From assembly GCF_027580225.2 (NCBI RefSeq), contig NC_073354.2, forward strand, positions 8,470,001 through 8,534,000: a DNA stretch of 64,000 nt, written 5' to 3'. Numbering within the stretch: the first letter of the stretch is position 1; each line of letters opens with the position of its first letter. The notes beneath the pieces were generated by a model. It had not been told where the DNA came from, did not search any database, and worked only from the letters and a program-made list of their open reading frames with translations. This document shows, piece after piece, positions 1 to 11,578 of this stretch. The translations under genes were made by a program, and so were the position numbers. The stretch is from Misgurnus anguillicaudatus. Its lineage: Eukaryota > Chordata > Actinopteri > Cypriniformes > Cobitidae.

Positions 1-525
1 ACATTATAATCACCGTGAAAATGTGTTTGGTTTGTTTCAAAAGTGTTTTGCTCTCCATTTCTTAAAAAATAAAGACAAAGTGCTTTACTGTAGGTTAATA
101 CAGATGAGCCCCTCCAAGTCTGACACTAGAGGGTGTAAGGAGGTCCAAAAGCTCCTAAACTGACTAAAAGCACCAGTAGTCAGATGTCATTTGTTTAGAC
201 TTCTACTAAAGAAACACACCATTAAAACACTTTAAACAATAAATAGCATGTTCACACATTAAATCATGTTTTTTCTCATGCTCTTTACTTACAAATAAAG
301 TTATACTAAAACTTCAATTATAGTTAACTTTCTGAAAATATTAATATAATAGAGAAGATTGGGTGTATTTGTTAACTTAAGTGAATATTTGCCAGGTTTG
401 TTTCTGATAGACGCAAACTTAAAGTCTTTCTATAAAAGAAAATAGATTTTGACATTGTGTCAACCTGCCCAACACTATTTATTTATATGGTGTTTGAGCT
501 TGCACACTATATCTTATCTGTAGAC
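1..525. other. Upstream flank, nothing recognised
   Basis: AT-rich DNA upstream of the lama2 promoter. No long reading frame, inverted repeat or known repeat terminus was seen. It ends at the 8-bp target duplication of the next element. Confidence 0.5.
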
Positions 526-807
526 CAGTGGTTCTCAAACTTTTTCAGCGTGTGCCCCGTGTACGGTGCATTCCTTTGCGCCCCCCCCAAAGAAAATTTA
601 TGACAAAAAACAGTTCTCAAACTTAACATTTTAATTCAACAAAACATTAAATTATGCAAAGTAGTGATGTTGGTTAGTAGCCTTATTTTTTAATTACACA
701 GAATTCATGATAAATTAATGTATTTTATAAAATGTCATAAAACTGGGGCCCCCCTGGTACCATCTCGCTGCCCCCAGGGGACCCCGGACCCCCAGTAAGA
801 ATTACTG
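526..807. mobile_element. hAT-type non-autonomous element, 282 bp
   Basis: The element begins CAGTGGTTCTCAAACTTTTT and ends AAGAATTACTG, giving imperfect inverted termini. It is flanked by a perfect 8-bp direct repeat, ctgtagac, at 518-525 and 808-815. Eight-base TSDs and CAGTG termini are typical of hAT elements. It has runs of C and G near its ends and no coding capacity. Confidence 0.85.
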
Positions 808-842
808 CTGTAGACTACAAACAGGAGGGATTTAAACATTAA

Positions 843-1452
843 GGGTCAGTTTCCCAGACAGGGTTTAGATTAATCCAGGACTAGGCCTTAGTTATATCAG
901 GATATTTAAGTTGTTTTTATAAACCTTTAAAAAAACAATACTGGTGTGCACCTTAAGACAAAACAATGGCATTCATATATGTTGTTTTGAAATTAAAGGT
1001 GCAGTGTGTAAATTATAGCGCCATCTAGTGGTTGTGAATTGCAACAAATGGCTTAGTCCACTGCTCACCCCTCGCTTTTGAAACACATAGAGAAGCTACA
1101 GTAGCCGCCATCGGACAAATATATCGTTGGAGAAAACTAATAAAAAAAATTGTCCGTTAAGGGCTTCTGTAGAAAAATGGTGGCACAAAATGGCGACTTC
1201 CATGTAAGGGGACCCTCTCTGTATGCAGATAAAAAGGTCTCGTTCTTGCAGATAAAAAGGTCTCGTTCTAAGGTAATAAACACATAACGGTTCATTATGA
1301 AAGTTCTTCATACACCCGTGATAATATAGTTTTGTATATTATTTTGCATTTCTCTCAAGAGATCCTTCTAAAAATTACACACTGCACCTTTAAGGCAGCC
1401 AAACATGTATTTCAGTCTGGAATGAGAATAAGAACTGTCTGCGAAACCACTC
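843..1452. mobile_element. MITE with TTTCCCAGACAG-like ends, split by another element
   Basis: The left end (CAGTTTCCCAGACAG) and right end (CTGTCTGCGAAACCACTC) are inverted repeats of each other. The TTAA element at 993-1393 sits inside. A related, uninterrupted and shorter copy lies at 34796-34992. The superfamily is not determined. Confidence 0.6.
993..1393. mobile_element. TTAA-bounded MITE, GGTGCAGTGTG family
   Basis: The element begins TTAAAGGTGCAGTGTGTAA and ends with the inverse, TTACACACTGCACCTTTAA, so TTAA lies at both edges. It contains a short direct duplication around 1227-1270 (gcagataaaaaggtctcgtt twice). It is inserted in the MITE at 843-1452. A second copy in opposite orientation enters the right edge of the window at 63809. 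TTAA target use fits piggyBac or Kolobok-type transposition; no transposase is present. Confidence 0.75.
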
Positions 1453-1576
1453 ATAAAACCATTACACAACATTTTAAAAACAACAATAATAAAAACATAT
1501 CAAAGTATAGTTTAATACATAGTAAAATACATTTTAATTAAATAAGAATAACATATTACACATACAGAAGATTTAC

Positions 1577-1610
<34 letters not shown>
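1577..1610. repeat. (ATA)n microsatellite with a LINE-tail-like fragment
   Basis: About 11 ATA repeats, followed to about 1680 by sequence reading 'ttataatgcactttatat ... caaagtgctac'. That resembles the 3' end of fish non-LTR retrotransposons, as also seen near 55198. The rest of 1453-1823 shows nothing recognisable. Confidence 0.6.
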
Positions 1611-1612
<2 letters not shown>

Positions 1613-1823
1613 TTAATTTATAATGCACTTTATATTTAGAAAAATCTCAAAGTGCTACAGGATATTAATAAATAAGAGACAATACAACAAGAAGAACATA
1701 GCGAGTCAGTTAAAAGCTCTATTAAAGAGGTGAGTTTTGAGGCACACAAATGATGACACAATCTTTAAACAAACTGTACTTTTGACTTCTTTACAACTGC
1801 AATACTATGATAATAAAATTATT

Positions 1824-2249
1824 TTAAAGGGATAGTTCACTTAAAAATGAAAATTCTGTCATCATTTATTTATCCTCGTGTTGTTCTAAACCTGTATGAA
1901 TTTCTTTTTTTCTGATGAACACAAAAGAAGATTTTTTTTGAGAAATGATGGCAAACACACAAAGCAGACAGCGACCATTGACCTCCACAGTAGGAAAAAT
2001 ATTTTGGAAGTATTGTGATAAATGCTGAAGAAAATATTTTGATAAATGATGGTAAGCCATTGAATTCCATCATTTTTTTTGTTCCTACTATGGAAGTCAA
2101 TGGCCACCATCCGCTGTGTGTGTTTACCATCATTTCTCAAAAAAATATTTTGTGTTCATCAGAAAAAATAAATTCATACAGGTTTAGAACAACATGAAGA
2201 TGAGTAAATGATGACAGAATTTTCAGTTTAAAGTGAACTATCCCTTTAA
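1824..2249. mobile_element. TTAA-bounded MITE, GGGATAGTTCAC family
   Basis: TTAAAGGGATAGTTCACTT at the left is matched by AAGTGAACTATCCCTTTAA at the right, and the whole element is nearly palindromic. The short frames inside it on both strands come from the palindrome. A diverged copy is at 17992-18299. This family is abundant in cyprinid genomes (known); TTAA at each edge is seen. Confidence 0.85.
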
Positions 2250-2514
2250 ATGTATAATATAAATACAACGAATATAAAATTTCAGTTTAATGGACAGAAA
2301 TCACAAAAACTATTTTCGTTTCAGACTTTTAAAACCAACATACTGAACAACTCTTGACAGTTAGCTGTAGTATATGTTAAGGTTATATTTTGGGGAGAGT
2401 AAAGGCTCGTGTGCTCCTCCTCAGAGCGCGGGAGGAACTGAAGAAACTTCACAGAGTTTCTCCACACAGTTTGACTGAGCTGCGAATGTGAAGGGAAGAT
2501 CAGGAGCTTTGGGA
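2250..2514 (+). promoter_or_regulatory. lama2: Proximal upstream region and 5'UTR of lama2
   Basis: This is the last 265 bp before the start codon. From about 2400 it becomes more GC-rich (agagcgcgggagg) than the flanking DNA. No convincing TATA box or initiator can be assigned, so the transcription start is unknown. An ATG immediately followed by TGA occurs at 2486-2491. Confidence 0.5.
2486..2491 (+). promoter_or_regulatory. Start-stop upstream ORF (ATG-TGA)
   Basis: ATG at 2486-2488 is directly followed by TGA at 2489-2491, in a gcgaATG context and 23 nt before the main start codon. If transcribed, this is a minimal uORF. Whether the mRNA includes it is inferred. Confidence 0.5.
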
Positions 2515-2581
2515 ATGAAGTGCTCGTGTTTTGTGTGGCTCATCGGGTTGTTGTTGGGATGTTGTGCTGCTCAGCAGAGAG
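2515..2581 (+). CDS. lama2: Laminin alpha-2 exon 1 (signal peptide), coding part
   Basis: Encodes the first 22 residues and one base of codon 23 of a laminin alpha chain. ATG at 2515 has G at -3. The peptide is MKCSCFVWLIGLLLGCCAAQ followed by Q and R: a positive N-end, a hydrophobic core at about residues 6-15 and small residues at 16-19, as in a secretory signal peptide. Cleavage is likely after Ala18 or Ala19. The exon ends AGA-G at 2581, followed by a strong donor, GTGAGT. The phase-1 split of the Gly codon before Leu-Phe-Pro matches vertebrate LAMA2, where the mature chain also starts near Gln-Gln-Arg-Gly. The exon is shorter than the human one (67 versus 112 coding nt, recalled), mainly in the signal and linker part. 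Laminin alpha-2 is the heavy chain of laminin-211 in muscle and Schwann-cell basement membrane; its loss causes muscular dystrophy in mammals and fish (known). Confidence 0.85.
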
Positions 2582-3829
2582 GTGAGTGAAACACAATCAC
2601 TTTATACACACAGAGAGAAAGAGAGAGAGAGAAAGAAAGAGAGTGCCGCGTTACGCGTTTTTACGCGCTCTCCAAATCTCCTCAAATACACTTTCTGTGG
2701 TGAATTAAGAAACCTTGTGTTTTAGGAAAGAGCATTTTTTGTTTGTCCTCAAGCCGACTGTCAGAAAAAGTAAACAAAGTAAAACTTCATGACCACGAGT
2801 TTAAACTCTTCTCGTACATAAGAGAAATAGATTTTTTCATTATCTTTGCACATGTAGTTGTACAGTAAATACGTCACAACACGTCATCACGAGTGGCTTT
2901 AAACTTGGAAAAATCACGAAAGTTTGCATTTTACAGAAAATGCGTCAAAAACAAGAATCTGATGCGCGTGGAGCGAAAGTTGCTTACTACATCCATAGAC
3001 ACATTTTTTTACACCGATCTATAAATAGGCTATTTTGAATGTTACACGTTTGGCAAAAATTACTTTTGTCATATTTTATAAATTTTTGTCTTTCACTCTT
3101 AATGCAAACCGAAACTGAGTGATATTATCAGAATTTACTTAATGATGATTATTTATTCAAAGTATCTGTGCCTTTAAGAGTTATTGTGATAATTGTTGAG
3201 CTGAATGATTTCAAAGTTCTCATGATAAAGTTCACAGTTAGTTTTCCTCAGTGGAAATAATGTGATGTCAATATGATGATGAGTTGTTAATGAAAGTTAT
3301 CTCTCTAATGGTTTGCTGTCGATCCTAACACATGAGGAATGATATACTCTCTGCCTTTCCAACAGAAGCAAAAAAGCTTTTTCACTGAGAAACCCAGAAT
3401 AAGATCAATCTTTGAGCATCAATACGGTCCTTTTAATATCGCCCCGCTTTAAATGCTTTGCCAAAATCCATATTGTTTCGTTTCTGCTGCCTCTGAAATG
3501 TTCCAGAGATGCTTTTGTGAATGAGATTTCTGTAATGAAGCTGTGGAGAGTGATGAGAGTCTTGTGTAAAGGCCTCAGACAGTCTGTACTGAGTGTATAA
3601 CTGCTGTGCTGTCCACTACAGTCAATGATGAGTGTACTGTATAACATCAAAACGTCTGAATGTATTCATGTATGGTGACTGAAAACTGATTTATTTGTAG
3701 ATAGAAAAAAAACAGACTGCCATTGCATAATGGTGTCTAGAGGCTTTACACAGATTCATTTTGGTTTACCCAAAACTATTGCAACCCGTCCCCCATCATC
3801 ACACAACATTTCTGTCTGACATAAGCCCT
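2582..3829 (+). other. Proximal intron 1; GA-rich tract, otherwise nothing recognised
   Basis: A purine tract (gagagaaagagagag...) occupies about 2611-2642, 30 nt after the exon 1 donor. The rest is AT-rich and seems single copy within the window. First-intron enhancers are plausible here but nothing specific is visible. Confidence 0.5.
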
Positions 3830-4460
3830 TTTCACACAGACATTCCGTAAAATACACGGGAAAGGCATCCGGGATTTTTCCGGGATCCTTATATTTTTTT
3901 ATTCATTCACACTGCCATGATTACCCGGCATCTGATGGTCCCGGAAAGACACATGACCTATTGAAAGTCCCGCCCTCTCTTCTACGCAGCGTCTGAAGTT
4001 TGCATATTATATATTATTTCTCTCTCCAAGACCACTCGCGTGCATTTTTGTTTATGATAAGATTATAAAGGAGCGCGTGACGCGCCGTTCTTATGCTGGA
4101 TCTCAGCTTCAGAGTGGATATTTGACGAGCTCCCTGATCTCTGCTTTAATACAGTTTTCAGACATTCTCATCGTGATTGTTTATATGCATTTAAAACCCG
4201 CATTTTGAGGAGCTGAACGATATATCTTGTTGGGATGATGCACACGTATTTTCGTTTATTATAGCTCAAACGAGCACGTGACGCAATATTCTTACCTGAT
4301 ATCTGCTTCAGTCCAGTTTGCTGACATTTCTCGTCGTGAATGTTGCAAATCCCTCATTTTAAAGAGTTGAACCAACTTCATGTTGCCATGACACGCGCGT
4401 CCACACTACGGCACGTGCGTCATTGTTTATGCGTCTCATTTATCATTTCCTGATAACTGT
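3830..4460. repeat. Dispersed repeat with TTCACACAGACATTCCGTAA terminus, copy 1
   Basis: The stretch from the 'ttttcacacagacattccg' motif to about 4090 parallels 41690-42005. Shared pieces are 'gggattttccggga', 'cattcacact', 'catgtga', 'gtctgaagtt', 'cgtgca...gtttatga..agat' and 'aaggagcgcgt'. It is probably a DNA transposon end; the far terminus was not identified. Confidence 0.55.
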
Positions 4461-4650
4461 TATAAACGAATCAAACAGTGATTTTAGATTGATAAGGACT
4501 TACTGATCAAAAGCCATAGTACATGAAATAGCTCTGCATAATATAGGCTGTGCGATTCAGGATCGTTATCGTATTGTATATCGGCATTTATCCCTCATCC
4601 CTAGAAAAAAGTCAGAATTGAAAAAATGAAGAAACTGAAGCACGCATTAT

Positions 4651-4968
4651 GGTACATTAACACGGGGCATCAGCGTTAATCCTTGACGGAGGGCGTGTCT
4701 GAAGCATGGTCCTCAGTGGCCGCAACACATGCTCCTCTGTTCTCTGGTCTTGCATAAACATAACTGGCTGGCTCTGCACTACGTTATTTGCATTAGCCGA
4801 TCTGATTGGCTGACGACTGCGTTGGAGCTTGAAAAGTTGAGAAATGTTCAACTTCTGCCACGAGCAACGGCAGTGACCTGATGCTGACAATTCAGTTTGG
4901 CAACGCATGACATCACCCATTCAAAGTAAATGAGAAGCATTAACGCTGACGCACCATGTGAATGTACC
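4651..4968. mobile_element. MITE with GGTACATTAACAC ends, about 318 bp
   Basis: The left end 'ggtacattaacacgg.gcatcagcgttaa' and the right end 'ttaacgctgacgcaccatgtgaatgtacc' are inverted repeats of about 33 bp with a few mismatches. It is non-coding; the frames on both strands are by-products of the repeat. The superfamily is unassigned. Confidence 0.65.
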
Positions 4969-7240
4969 GTTAGGGGGCGCTGTGATGAGTTTGACTGCCA
5001 TATGTGGGTAGTATTCATGTCCAAGTACTCACAAGGGTACTTGCAGAAAAAGGGACGTGGCGATTTATGGATTCTGCCAACAACAACTGGTATTTCTGAA
5101 TGGCCAGAATTAAGTGGATTTAAAGCAAAAATATTTGATGAATGTATAGTAAGTGTATGGATCTCAGCTCTTAATTCGTCCCCTTAGTAATGACAGATTT
5201 TGCACCGTAGGCTTCATGGTCTTTCAATGCTATAATGTCAAGTTGGTCTGCAGCATTGAGGTCAATAATACATGGAGGGAGCTCCCAGCAGCATACGCAC
5301 ACGCACAGTATAAACCTGAACAGCAGTTGCTTAACTGGAGAAGGAGTATGAATTTTGTTCCCAGAATGGAGTAGTAAGCTAACCAGTCCATCCCAACCAA
5401 TCAGATCTTGTTAAACAGCCAAACCTCGAGCCCTTGGTGTGCACTGCTTAGGATAGCAAGCTCTATAAATTAGATTCAGCCAATTCACAAGTGTGCCAGT
5501 CTAATAGTTAATAGTACACAGACTTGGCTTGCTGTCTTTGGAGGAGGCTTAAACCCAAGCTTGAGAGATATGAGCTTAAACCCCCCAACAATGGAATTGC
5601 AAGAGGAGGAAAAGAGCAGAGATGGGGAGGAGTGATGATGAAGGAATTGTCATGGGAAAGTGCATAGACTGCTCCTTATATACGTTCATAAAGGCTATAT
5701 ATTTAATACTTTGTATAATTTATGTACATGAAATGCATCTGGCAGATGGCTTCATCTATACAGCACTATTTATTACACTTTCACAGTATTTACTGCATTT
5801 TCTGCAGAACACATCATCATGATGTATCAGCTACAGGAACAGTTTGAGGAATGTCTCCACCACAGAATGCTATTAAACACAATGTTAAATCAGCTTTAGA
5901 TACTGTATGGAGTTTGCTCTTCATCTGTCTGCAGGTTTTACTGCTCTTCTTATTCGGAGGAAACATTTGTGTGGCTATTATGCAGACTCTCGAGTCAAGC
6001 TTTGTCTCTGTAATACCTCTGTCAGAAAACATGAAAAGAGCAAGATTTCAGAAAGCTTAGAAGAGAAAAATCAATAGTTAATTTCACAATGCGCGACAAT
6101 GAATAGCACCGTCCAATCAGCTTTGACTTCATCCCGGTCAACGCTGTTGAACACATGCAAAAGTCCGCACTGATGGATTGTTTCGAATGTTTTGCCGATT
6201 GCTTGACGTTGAGCTTCTCGCACAGAACATGAGGCCCTCTGGACATCTTCAAGATTGAGTAGGAAATGGTCAGGGTGAAAGAGAGAGACATACGTTTATT
6301 TTGATTTGTTCTCTCTCTCCCTCCCTATAGAGCAGTGTGAGGTTTGGCTGTTTTTAAAGTAAAAGGTTTTACTTTTTTCTTAGGTTCAGCAAAGATTCTC
6401 TTGTTACGTTATAGCTTCTTTAAATCACTGTATCTGTTTCTATGGTCTTTAAAGCATCGGCACAGAGATGGTTTTCTGAACGACTGCACTAAAAGCATTT
6501 TTGTTTTAGTTCACACTACAATTTTGTCATCACTCACAGAATGTTCATACTGCTTGTGCATGGTGACCATAAAACAAAACTCCACTAGAGTATCATAAAC
6601 TAGACAATCTTTATGACTCTTGCACTAGACTGTAAGTCTTCTAAAGTCATGTGACAGGTTTGAAAGTGGAGCTCTTAAATATCTGCGACTGACTGTATAG
6701 TACTCACTGTACTATATTATTACAGTTTACTAAATACTATGGTATATAGTTTATCATGTAGGATTGTTTACTCCCCACTCCCAGCTTCTTATCTGTCAGA
6801 TGGCCTTTATTTTAATAGTCTTTTATTAGTATGTGTGTCTGTATTCTTCATAATTTTTGTTACTCTCCATTTCATATTGAAGCTCTAAACAGAAGACGTT
6901 GACGTTCTTGTATTTTTAATGGCATGCAGATGTCAAGACCACATAGCGCCACCTACTGTCTGTGTGCATTTATAACTCTCATCTTCTGTTTCGTACAATC
7001 AACTGATTGAAGACTTGTTTACCATGTTTACCTCATTGTATTGTTAATACAACGGATTGTGATTGCCACCTTTTTAAATCATGCATTGTGATGTAAACAA
7101 AATGGCCGCCTACAAGTGAAAAGATATCTCCAAAGTTGATTAAAACTGTGACATTTGTAGTATTTTTAATTTCACATTAGTATAGCCAATCCCAGTGTTA
7201 ATCTATTACGCCATAGATGTGTTTATACTTGGGGTATCTT
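4969..7240 (+). other. Intron 1 stretch, nothing recognised
   Basis: About 2.3 kb of apparently low-copy intron sequence. There is no inverted-repeat element with clear ends and no frame with domain similarity. Short frames of 60-90 codons are at chance level. Confidence 0.5.
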
Positions 7241-8330
7241 TTAAAGGTGCCTTATGCTGCGTTCACACCAACTGCGGTAGAGGCATCAAGCGCGAGTGAT
7301 TTCAATGTTAAGTCAATGTGAAGACGCGTTGACACGCGTCTGGAGGTCTCTTGGCGCAAATAAGCCTTTTAGCACGCCGCGGTAGACAAGATTACGCCTC
7401 ATTCACGCACCTAGTTGAGCGTTGCCGCGGCAAATGCGTGAGTTGAACATTTTGAACTTCGGTGGAAAAATGCGCCACATTAATCAATCAGGAGCTTGCT
7501 CTAGTAGTGATGTGATTACAGGAATCGAGCGGAGTCGCAGAAGCCCCTCCCATGAAGCGAATTTCCGCATGAATGTCTCGATGACTAGAATTTCACACGC
7601 GGCTTTCACACGTGAATGAAGCGAGTAAACTCAAACTGTTCAAGCAGCAAACTAGGCGTGGTAGATGCGATTTTGCCGCCTCAAACGCGTCTGGTGTGAA
7701 CCCACGGTTAGACTGTAAAACTGTATTTATTTAGGCATAGATGTATAATACGAGTTCTGTAAATGGTAACGACATGTCATGAGCCTTTCGTCGTTCTTAT
7801 GTAAACCTTGTGCATCCAAAACACAGATGGAAACAGACCAATCTCAACATAACACCAACTGTGCAGTTGTGACTGGTGAGTTAGCGTTATTAGCTAGTTA
7901 ATGCTATATGTTAGTGTTTAGGCTGTACTATTGACGTTACAGTTACGTTTTGCAGGTCCATACTGAAAACAACACAAACTTACTACTCAGAAACGTCCAT
8001 TAACAATCTACAAACAATTGATTATTCCTCAAAATCTGTATTTTCATCTGATACAGACTCAAACATAAGGTCTGTTTACACAAACACAGAGCTACTGAAG
8101 GAGCTGCTCTGAGAAACAGCCAATCAGAGCAGAGCTCAACATTATTATTCATGACCCTTACAAATGAGTTAATAATAGACCATTTCATTCAGAGGGCAAA
8201 TCCTAGGGTTGTAAATAGATATGTAAAACCATCTCTGGATAATTTTTGCACTTAATAAAGTCACAAACCTTCTGTAGATATCAGAGAACAATTTAACATA
8301 ATATTGCAATGCATTCTTTGGCACCTTTAA
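7241..8330. mobile_element. TTAA-bounded MITE, TTAAAGGTGCC family, with a nested MITE
   Basis: The element begins TTAAAGGTGCC and ends GGCACCTTTAA. The right half (7840-8330) has two further copies in the window, at 45100-45555 and 53226-53685. All share 'gctatatg.tag', 'cagaaacgtccatta', 'gatacag.ctcaaacataaggtctgttta' and the terminus 'ttctttggcacctttaa'. The left part is interrupted by the element at 7257-7708. Confidence 0.7.
7257..7708. mobile_element. MITE with CTGCGTTCACACCAA ends
   Basis: The left end 'ctgcgttcacaccaa' and the right end 'ctggtgtgaacccacgg' are imperfect inverted repeats. The interior is CpG-rich compared with its surroundings. It lies just inside the left end of the TTAA element at 7241-8330. 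Similar 'gcgttcacacc' MITEs are common in fish genomes. Confidence 0.55.
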
Positions 8331-10159
8331 ATACAAAAAATAAATGCGAAAATATTAATAATTGTAATATAAATATGACTCAACAAACCCGGTAGCTTAT
8401 GAACCCATACATGACTTCAAACATATAGGACCGCTGCAGTAAGAGTCACAGAATAAAGATAAAGGTGTTGACTTTTGACCTCTGCCTCACGCAAGGGTTG
8501 TATTGAAACCATATGGGGAAAGTGAATTCTCCTGACACACACACACACACGCTTCAAGGAGTTGAATAGGAATGTTTTCATAGGTGGCTCGATGAACTCA
8601 GTGATTCATAAACTCTCCTTTGAAAGCCAGACCTGTGGGTCCTTCTGGAGTATAATGCATTGAAGGTTCCTTGAGGTTCTTCACATGGTTCCAGCAGTGT
8701 GACATCTGAGGAACCTCAGTGAAAAGAATCAGTTTATTTTGACCGTATACTGATATAAGTTAAACGTGTTAAGGCCGCGGCACAGAATTTACAGCAGCCT
8801 GTCACAGCTGACAGAGTGTATGAGAGCCACAGCTAACATCATTATTACTCTGTATTTCATTTTGCTGAAAATCTGATTGAATTCATAATGCTTCACAAGA
8901 TATATGAGACCGAAGTCACGCTGTTAGCTGAGGAGACGAAATGCTTATTATATTTGGCTTATATATTTTGCCACGCATTACAAATGTAATGTGGGCACGC
9001 CGCATCAGAGACCTATGACAAAGTAAATGTTAAGAGACACGGTGGTGTGAAATATGAATGCCGCTGTGCGTTTTTCTCATAGAGTGCTAGGCCATTTATC
9101 AGAGGAGATCTACTTCAATGAAAATGCCATGTGACGCAGGATACTTGAGGCGAATGTTATGATTGGTCTGTAAGGTATTTAAGTTTTCCATTTCCAATGA
9201 CATTGATCCCTGGAGAGGAAGTGAACAGAGAAAATGTGAGAGTCGGATCAAAGATTCATATGAAAGCATAAGCGATGTTTTTACAAATACACTCTGAAAA
9301 TATGTTTGACTCTGTTCAATAGTGAAACTTTGCACTTAAAATTGCAATGTGTGATATTAAACAAAAAAACTGCCAATTACGTATTTCCATGGCATTACGT
9401 GGTTTTGGTAATTAACTAAACACCAGACCAGCAAGCTACTTTTGACTGGATGAGGTGTCACTTTTGCTGCCCATGAAAAACTTTGAATATTTTAATATTA
9501 TGTTTGTGATAAGGGCCAGATTTTCTAACAGCTTGAGCCAGCACAAACCATCATTTTGTCGTTAAATAACGACTGTCGGGACGCGCAGTGGATCATTAGC
9601 GCTGAAAAGGTGTGGTATAGTTATTTTTGCGACTGACCTTATTGCATATGCTTTTTAGGAGTTTCCCTTTTAGATACAAAATGTATGGGAGGAGGACATT
9701 ATAAAAAAAGTATAACCTTTTTGAGCTTGAAATGGCTCTAATTGTTGCTAATAGGAGGAGGCATAGCAGAGATCAGAGAGCACATGGTACGGGAGAGGAT
9801 CTTTTCCACATGTAACAGTATTTTTTGGAATGCCAGAGGAACATATTATTCAAAAATATTGTTTGCCAAGCAATGCTATTTTTTATTTGCTAAAGGAAAT
9901 TAACTATGAGAAGTCACACAAAAGCAGGTGTTTCAAAACTTCATTTTTTGACATCCAGTTCTTTTCAGTGTACTATGGCTTGATTAGCTTGGATTTCACA
10001 CCCAGCATTTTCAGATGCGATGTCTGTGGTGCTGAACTCAAGCGGATCAGGTGATAGTAGATCACTGGCACCTGAGGAGCATCAGCTCTGCTTATTTGCA
10101 ACTCTGAACTAATTTGCGCTGTTCTTAGTAGATTGTTGGTCATTATGAAAATCAGCTGT
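8331..10159 (+). other. Intron 1 stretch, nothing recognised
   Basis: Low-copy AT-rich sequence with a short (AC)n near 8537-8550. No gene, RNA or bounded repeat was seen. Confidence 0.5.
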
Positions 10160-10377
10160 TGCCCGCCAGCATTTTTTGTGCTATTCACAAAAGTTTCACA
10201 AAATGACTTTCAGGAAAATTTTCTTATATATAAACATATACATATATCAAATAAAAGAACATACCCTCTGGTTTCAAACAAACAATAAACAAACAAAATG
10301 GAAAAAAAGTTTCATCCTATCTATATTTTTTCTCTGCTTTTAAAGTCTTAAATTAAACGATTATCAAAACATACACA

Positions 10378-11578
10378 GGGCCCTGTCTTGCACCCAGCGC
10401 AATTGACTTTGTCAGTGACGCATGTATCATTCGTATTTTGCACCGGCGCACAGCGGGTTTTTCCCTCCACAGACGCACGTCGGCAAACTAGGGAATGAAC
10501 TTGTGCTCCCTGGGTGGTTCAGCGCAAAAAAGGAGGTGTGTTCCGGCGCAAACCATCCCTGATGCTATTTTGCAGTTTCAAAAAACAATTGCGCCACTGA
10601 CCAGAAAAAACTAGTCTAAAGTCAGTTGCGCGTTGTTCATTATGCTATTTTAAGGGCGCATGCTTGACCATAATGTATAGCGTGCACAACGCGCACACAC
10701 TTTGCTTATCTAATCTACACAGATGCAACAGTTATTTTTGCAAATCATACATTTTTACAAAAAAAAATATTAACACATGAGATAAGGGAAATCATAGTGG
10801 TGAGCATTGTGGTGATAGTTTTTATTTATTGTGTGGCTGCGTTAAAAAATTCTCATGCAAATAACGATTAAAATATTTTCATAAGTTTGTTGTGTGGCTG
10901 GATTACGTTTATTTTATGTAAATAATTATTAAAATGTTTTCATAAGAAACATTAATGTATGTGAACTTGATTTGTAAGTGTACTTTGGGGTTGGACTGCT
11001 TGCGTTTCTTGGCTTTCAGCGGTGAGGGTGGACGCAGCGATGTCCTCTGCTGGCGTCAGGTCATGTGTAGAGGCAGATCCACCTCCCGGTACACGGATTC
11101 CCCCATCTCCTGACATCATTGTAGCGCTTGGCGCAACGATGGGGATGCCAGCTGATGAGACAATTGTGGCTATTTCCTCTCACGCCTGTTTAACCTACGC
11201 TGATTTGGGCGGATTTCTCCTATCCCTATACAAAACAATTTCTCTGTCTTTGACTGCTCTTACAAGAACGTCGGTCTCCTCGGCTGTGAACCACTCCTGG
11301 CGTGCGCCTGGTAAATCCGTCATAATAATAGCAATCCACCATTAAACTTGCGTCTTTGCGTTTAAAGGGAATGTTGGATGACGTTCTGATTGGTTTATTT
11401 GACGTTACGCCCAAACCACACCTATGAATAATGAACCTACTTCAGACCAACCCCTTATTGATTTGCACCTGGCGCAAGAGTTATTTCTCCTGCTGGGAAA
11501 ATAGCAACAGCACCCAAGATCCGCCCACAAAGTCACTTGCGCTTCGCACTTGCGTTTCAGATCATTAAAATAGGGCCC
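10378..11578 (-). mobile_element. PIF/Harbinger-like element inserted in copy B
   Basis: Begins GGGCCC and ends 'gatcattaaaatagggccc', the inverse of the terminus at 58131. Flanks read aca (10375-10377) and ata (11579-11581). The uninterrupted host sequence in copies A and D reads 'acatacacagag', so a 3-bp TSD with one later mutation fits. A 3-bp TSD is the Harbinger hallmark. The interior carries a broken Myb/SANT-like reading frame on the minus strand, supporting that assignment. Confidence 0.65.
10990..11323 (-). pseudogene. Decayed Harbinger Myb/SANT-like DNA-binding protein
   Basis: Reading the minus strand from ATG at 11323-11321 gives MTDLPGARQEWFTAEETDVL and continues VRAVKDREIVLY. 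This looks like the start of the Myb/SANT-like (trihelix-type) domain in the second protein of animal PIF/Harbinger transposons, which helps the transposase bind DNA and enter the nucleus. The frame then meets a TAG (after NPPKSA) and a TGA where a Trp codon is expected, in the motif VKQA-x-EEIATIVSSAGIP. It resumes open to a Thr/Ser/Gln-rich tail containing LTPAEDIAASTL. Part of the expected third helix seems to be missing. So it is a fossil with two stops and probably an internal deletion. No transposase frame remains in the element. Family recognition is by motif only. Confidence 0.65.

Noticed and set aside
2531..2725. 64-codon frame overlapping exon 1 in another frame
   Set aside because: It reads through the GTGAGT donor and the GA tract; the overlapping frame from 2515 gives a signal peptide that joins exon 2 in phase.
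4657..4920. 87-codon minus-strand frame
   Set aside because: Fills the interior of the MITE at 4651-4968; starts and stops follow its inverted repeats.
11022..11345. 107-codon plus-strand frame
   Set aside because: It is antisense to the Myb/SANT-like remnant; the plus-strand peptide has no recognisable similarity, while the minus strand does.
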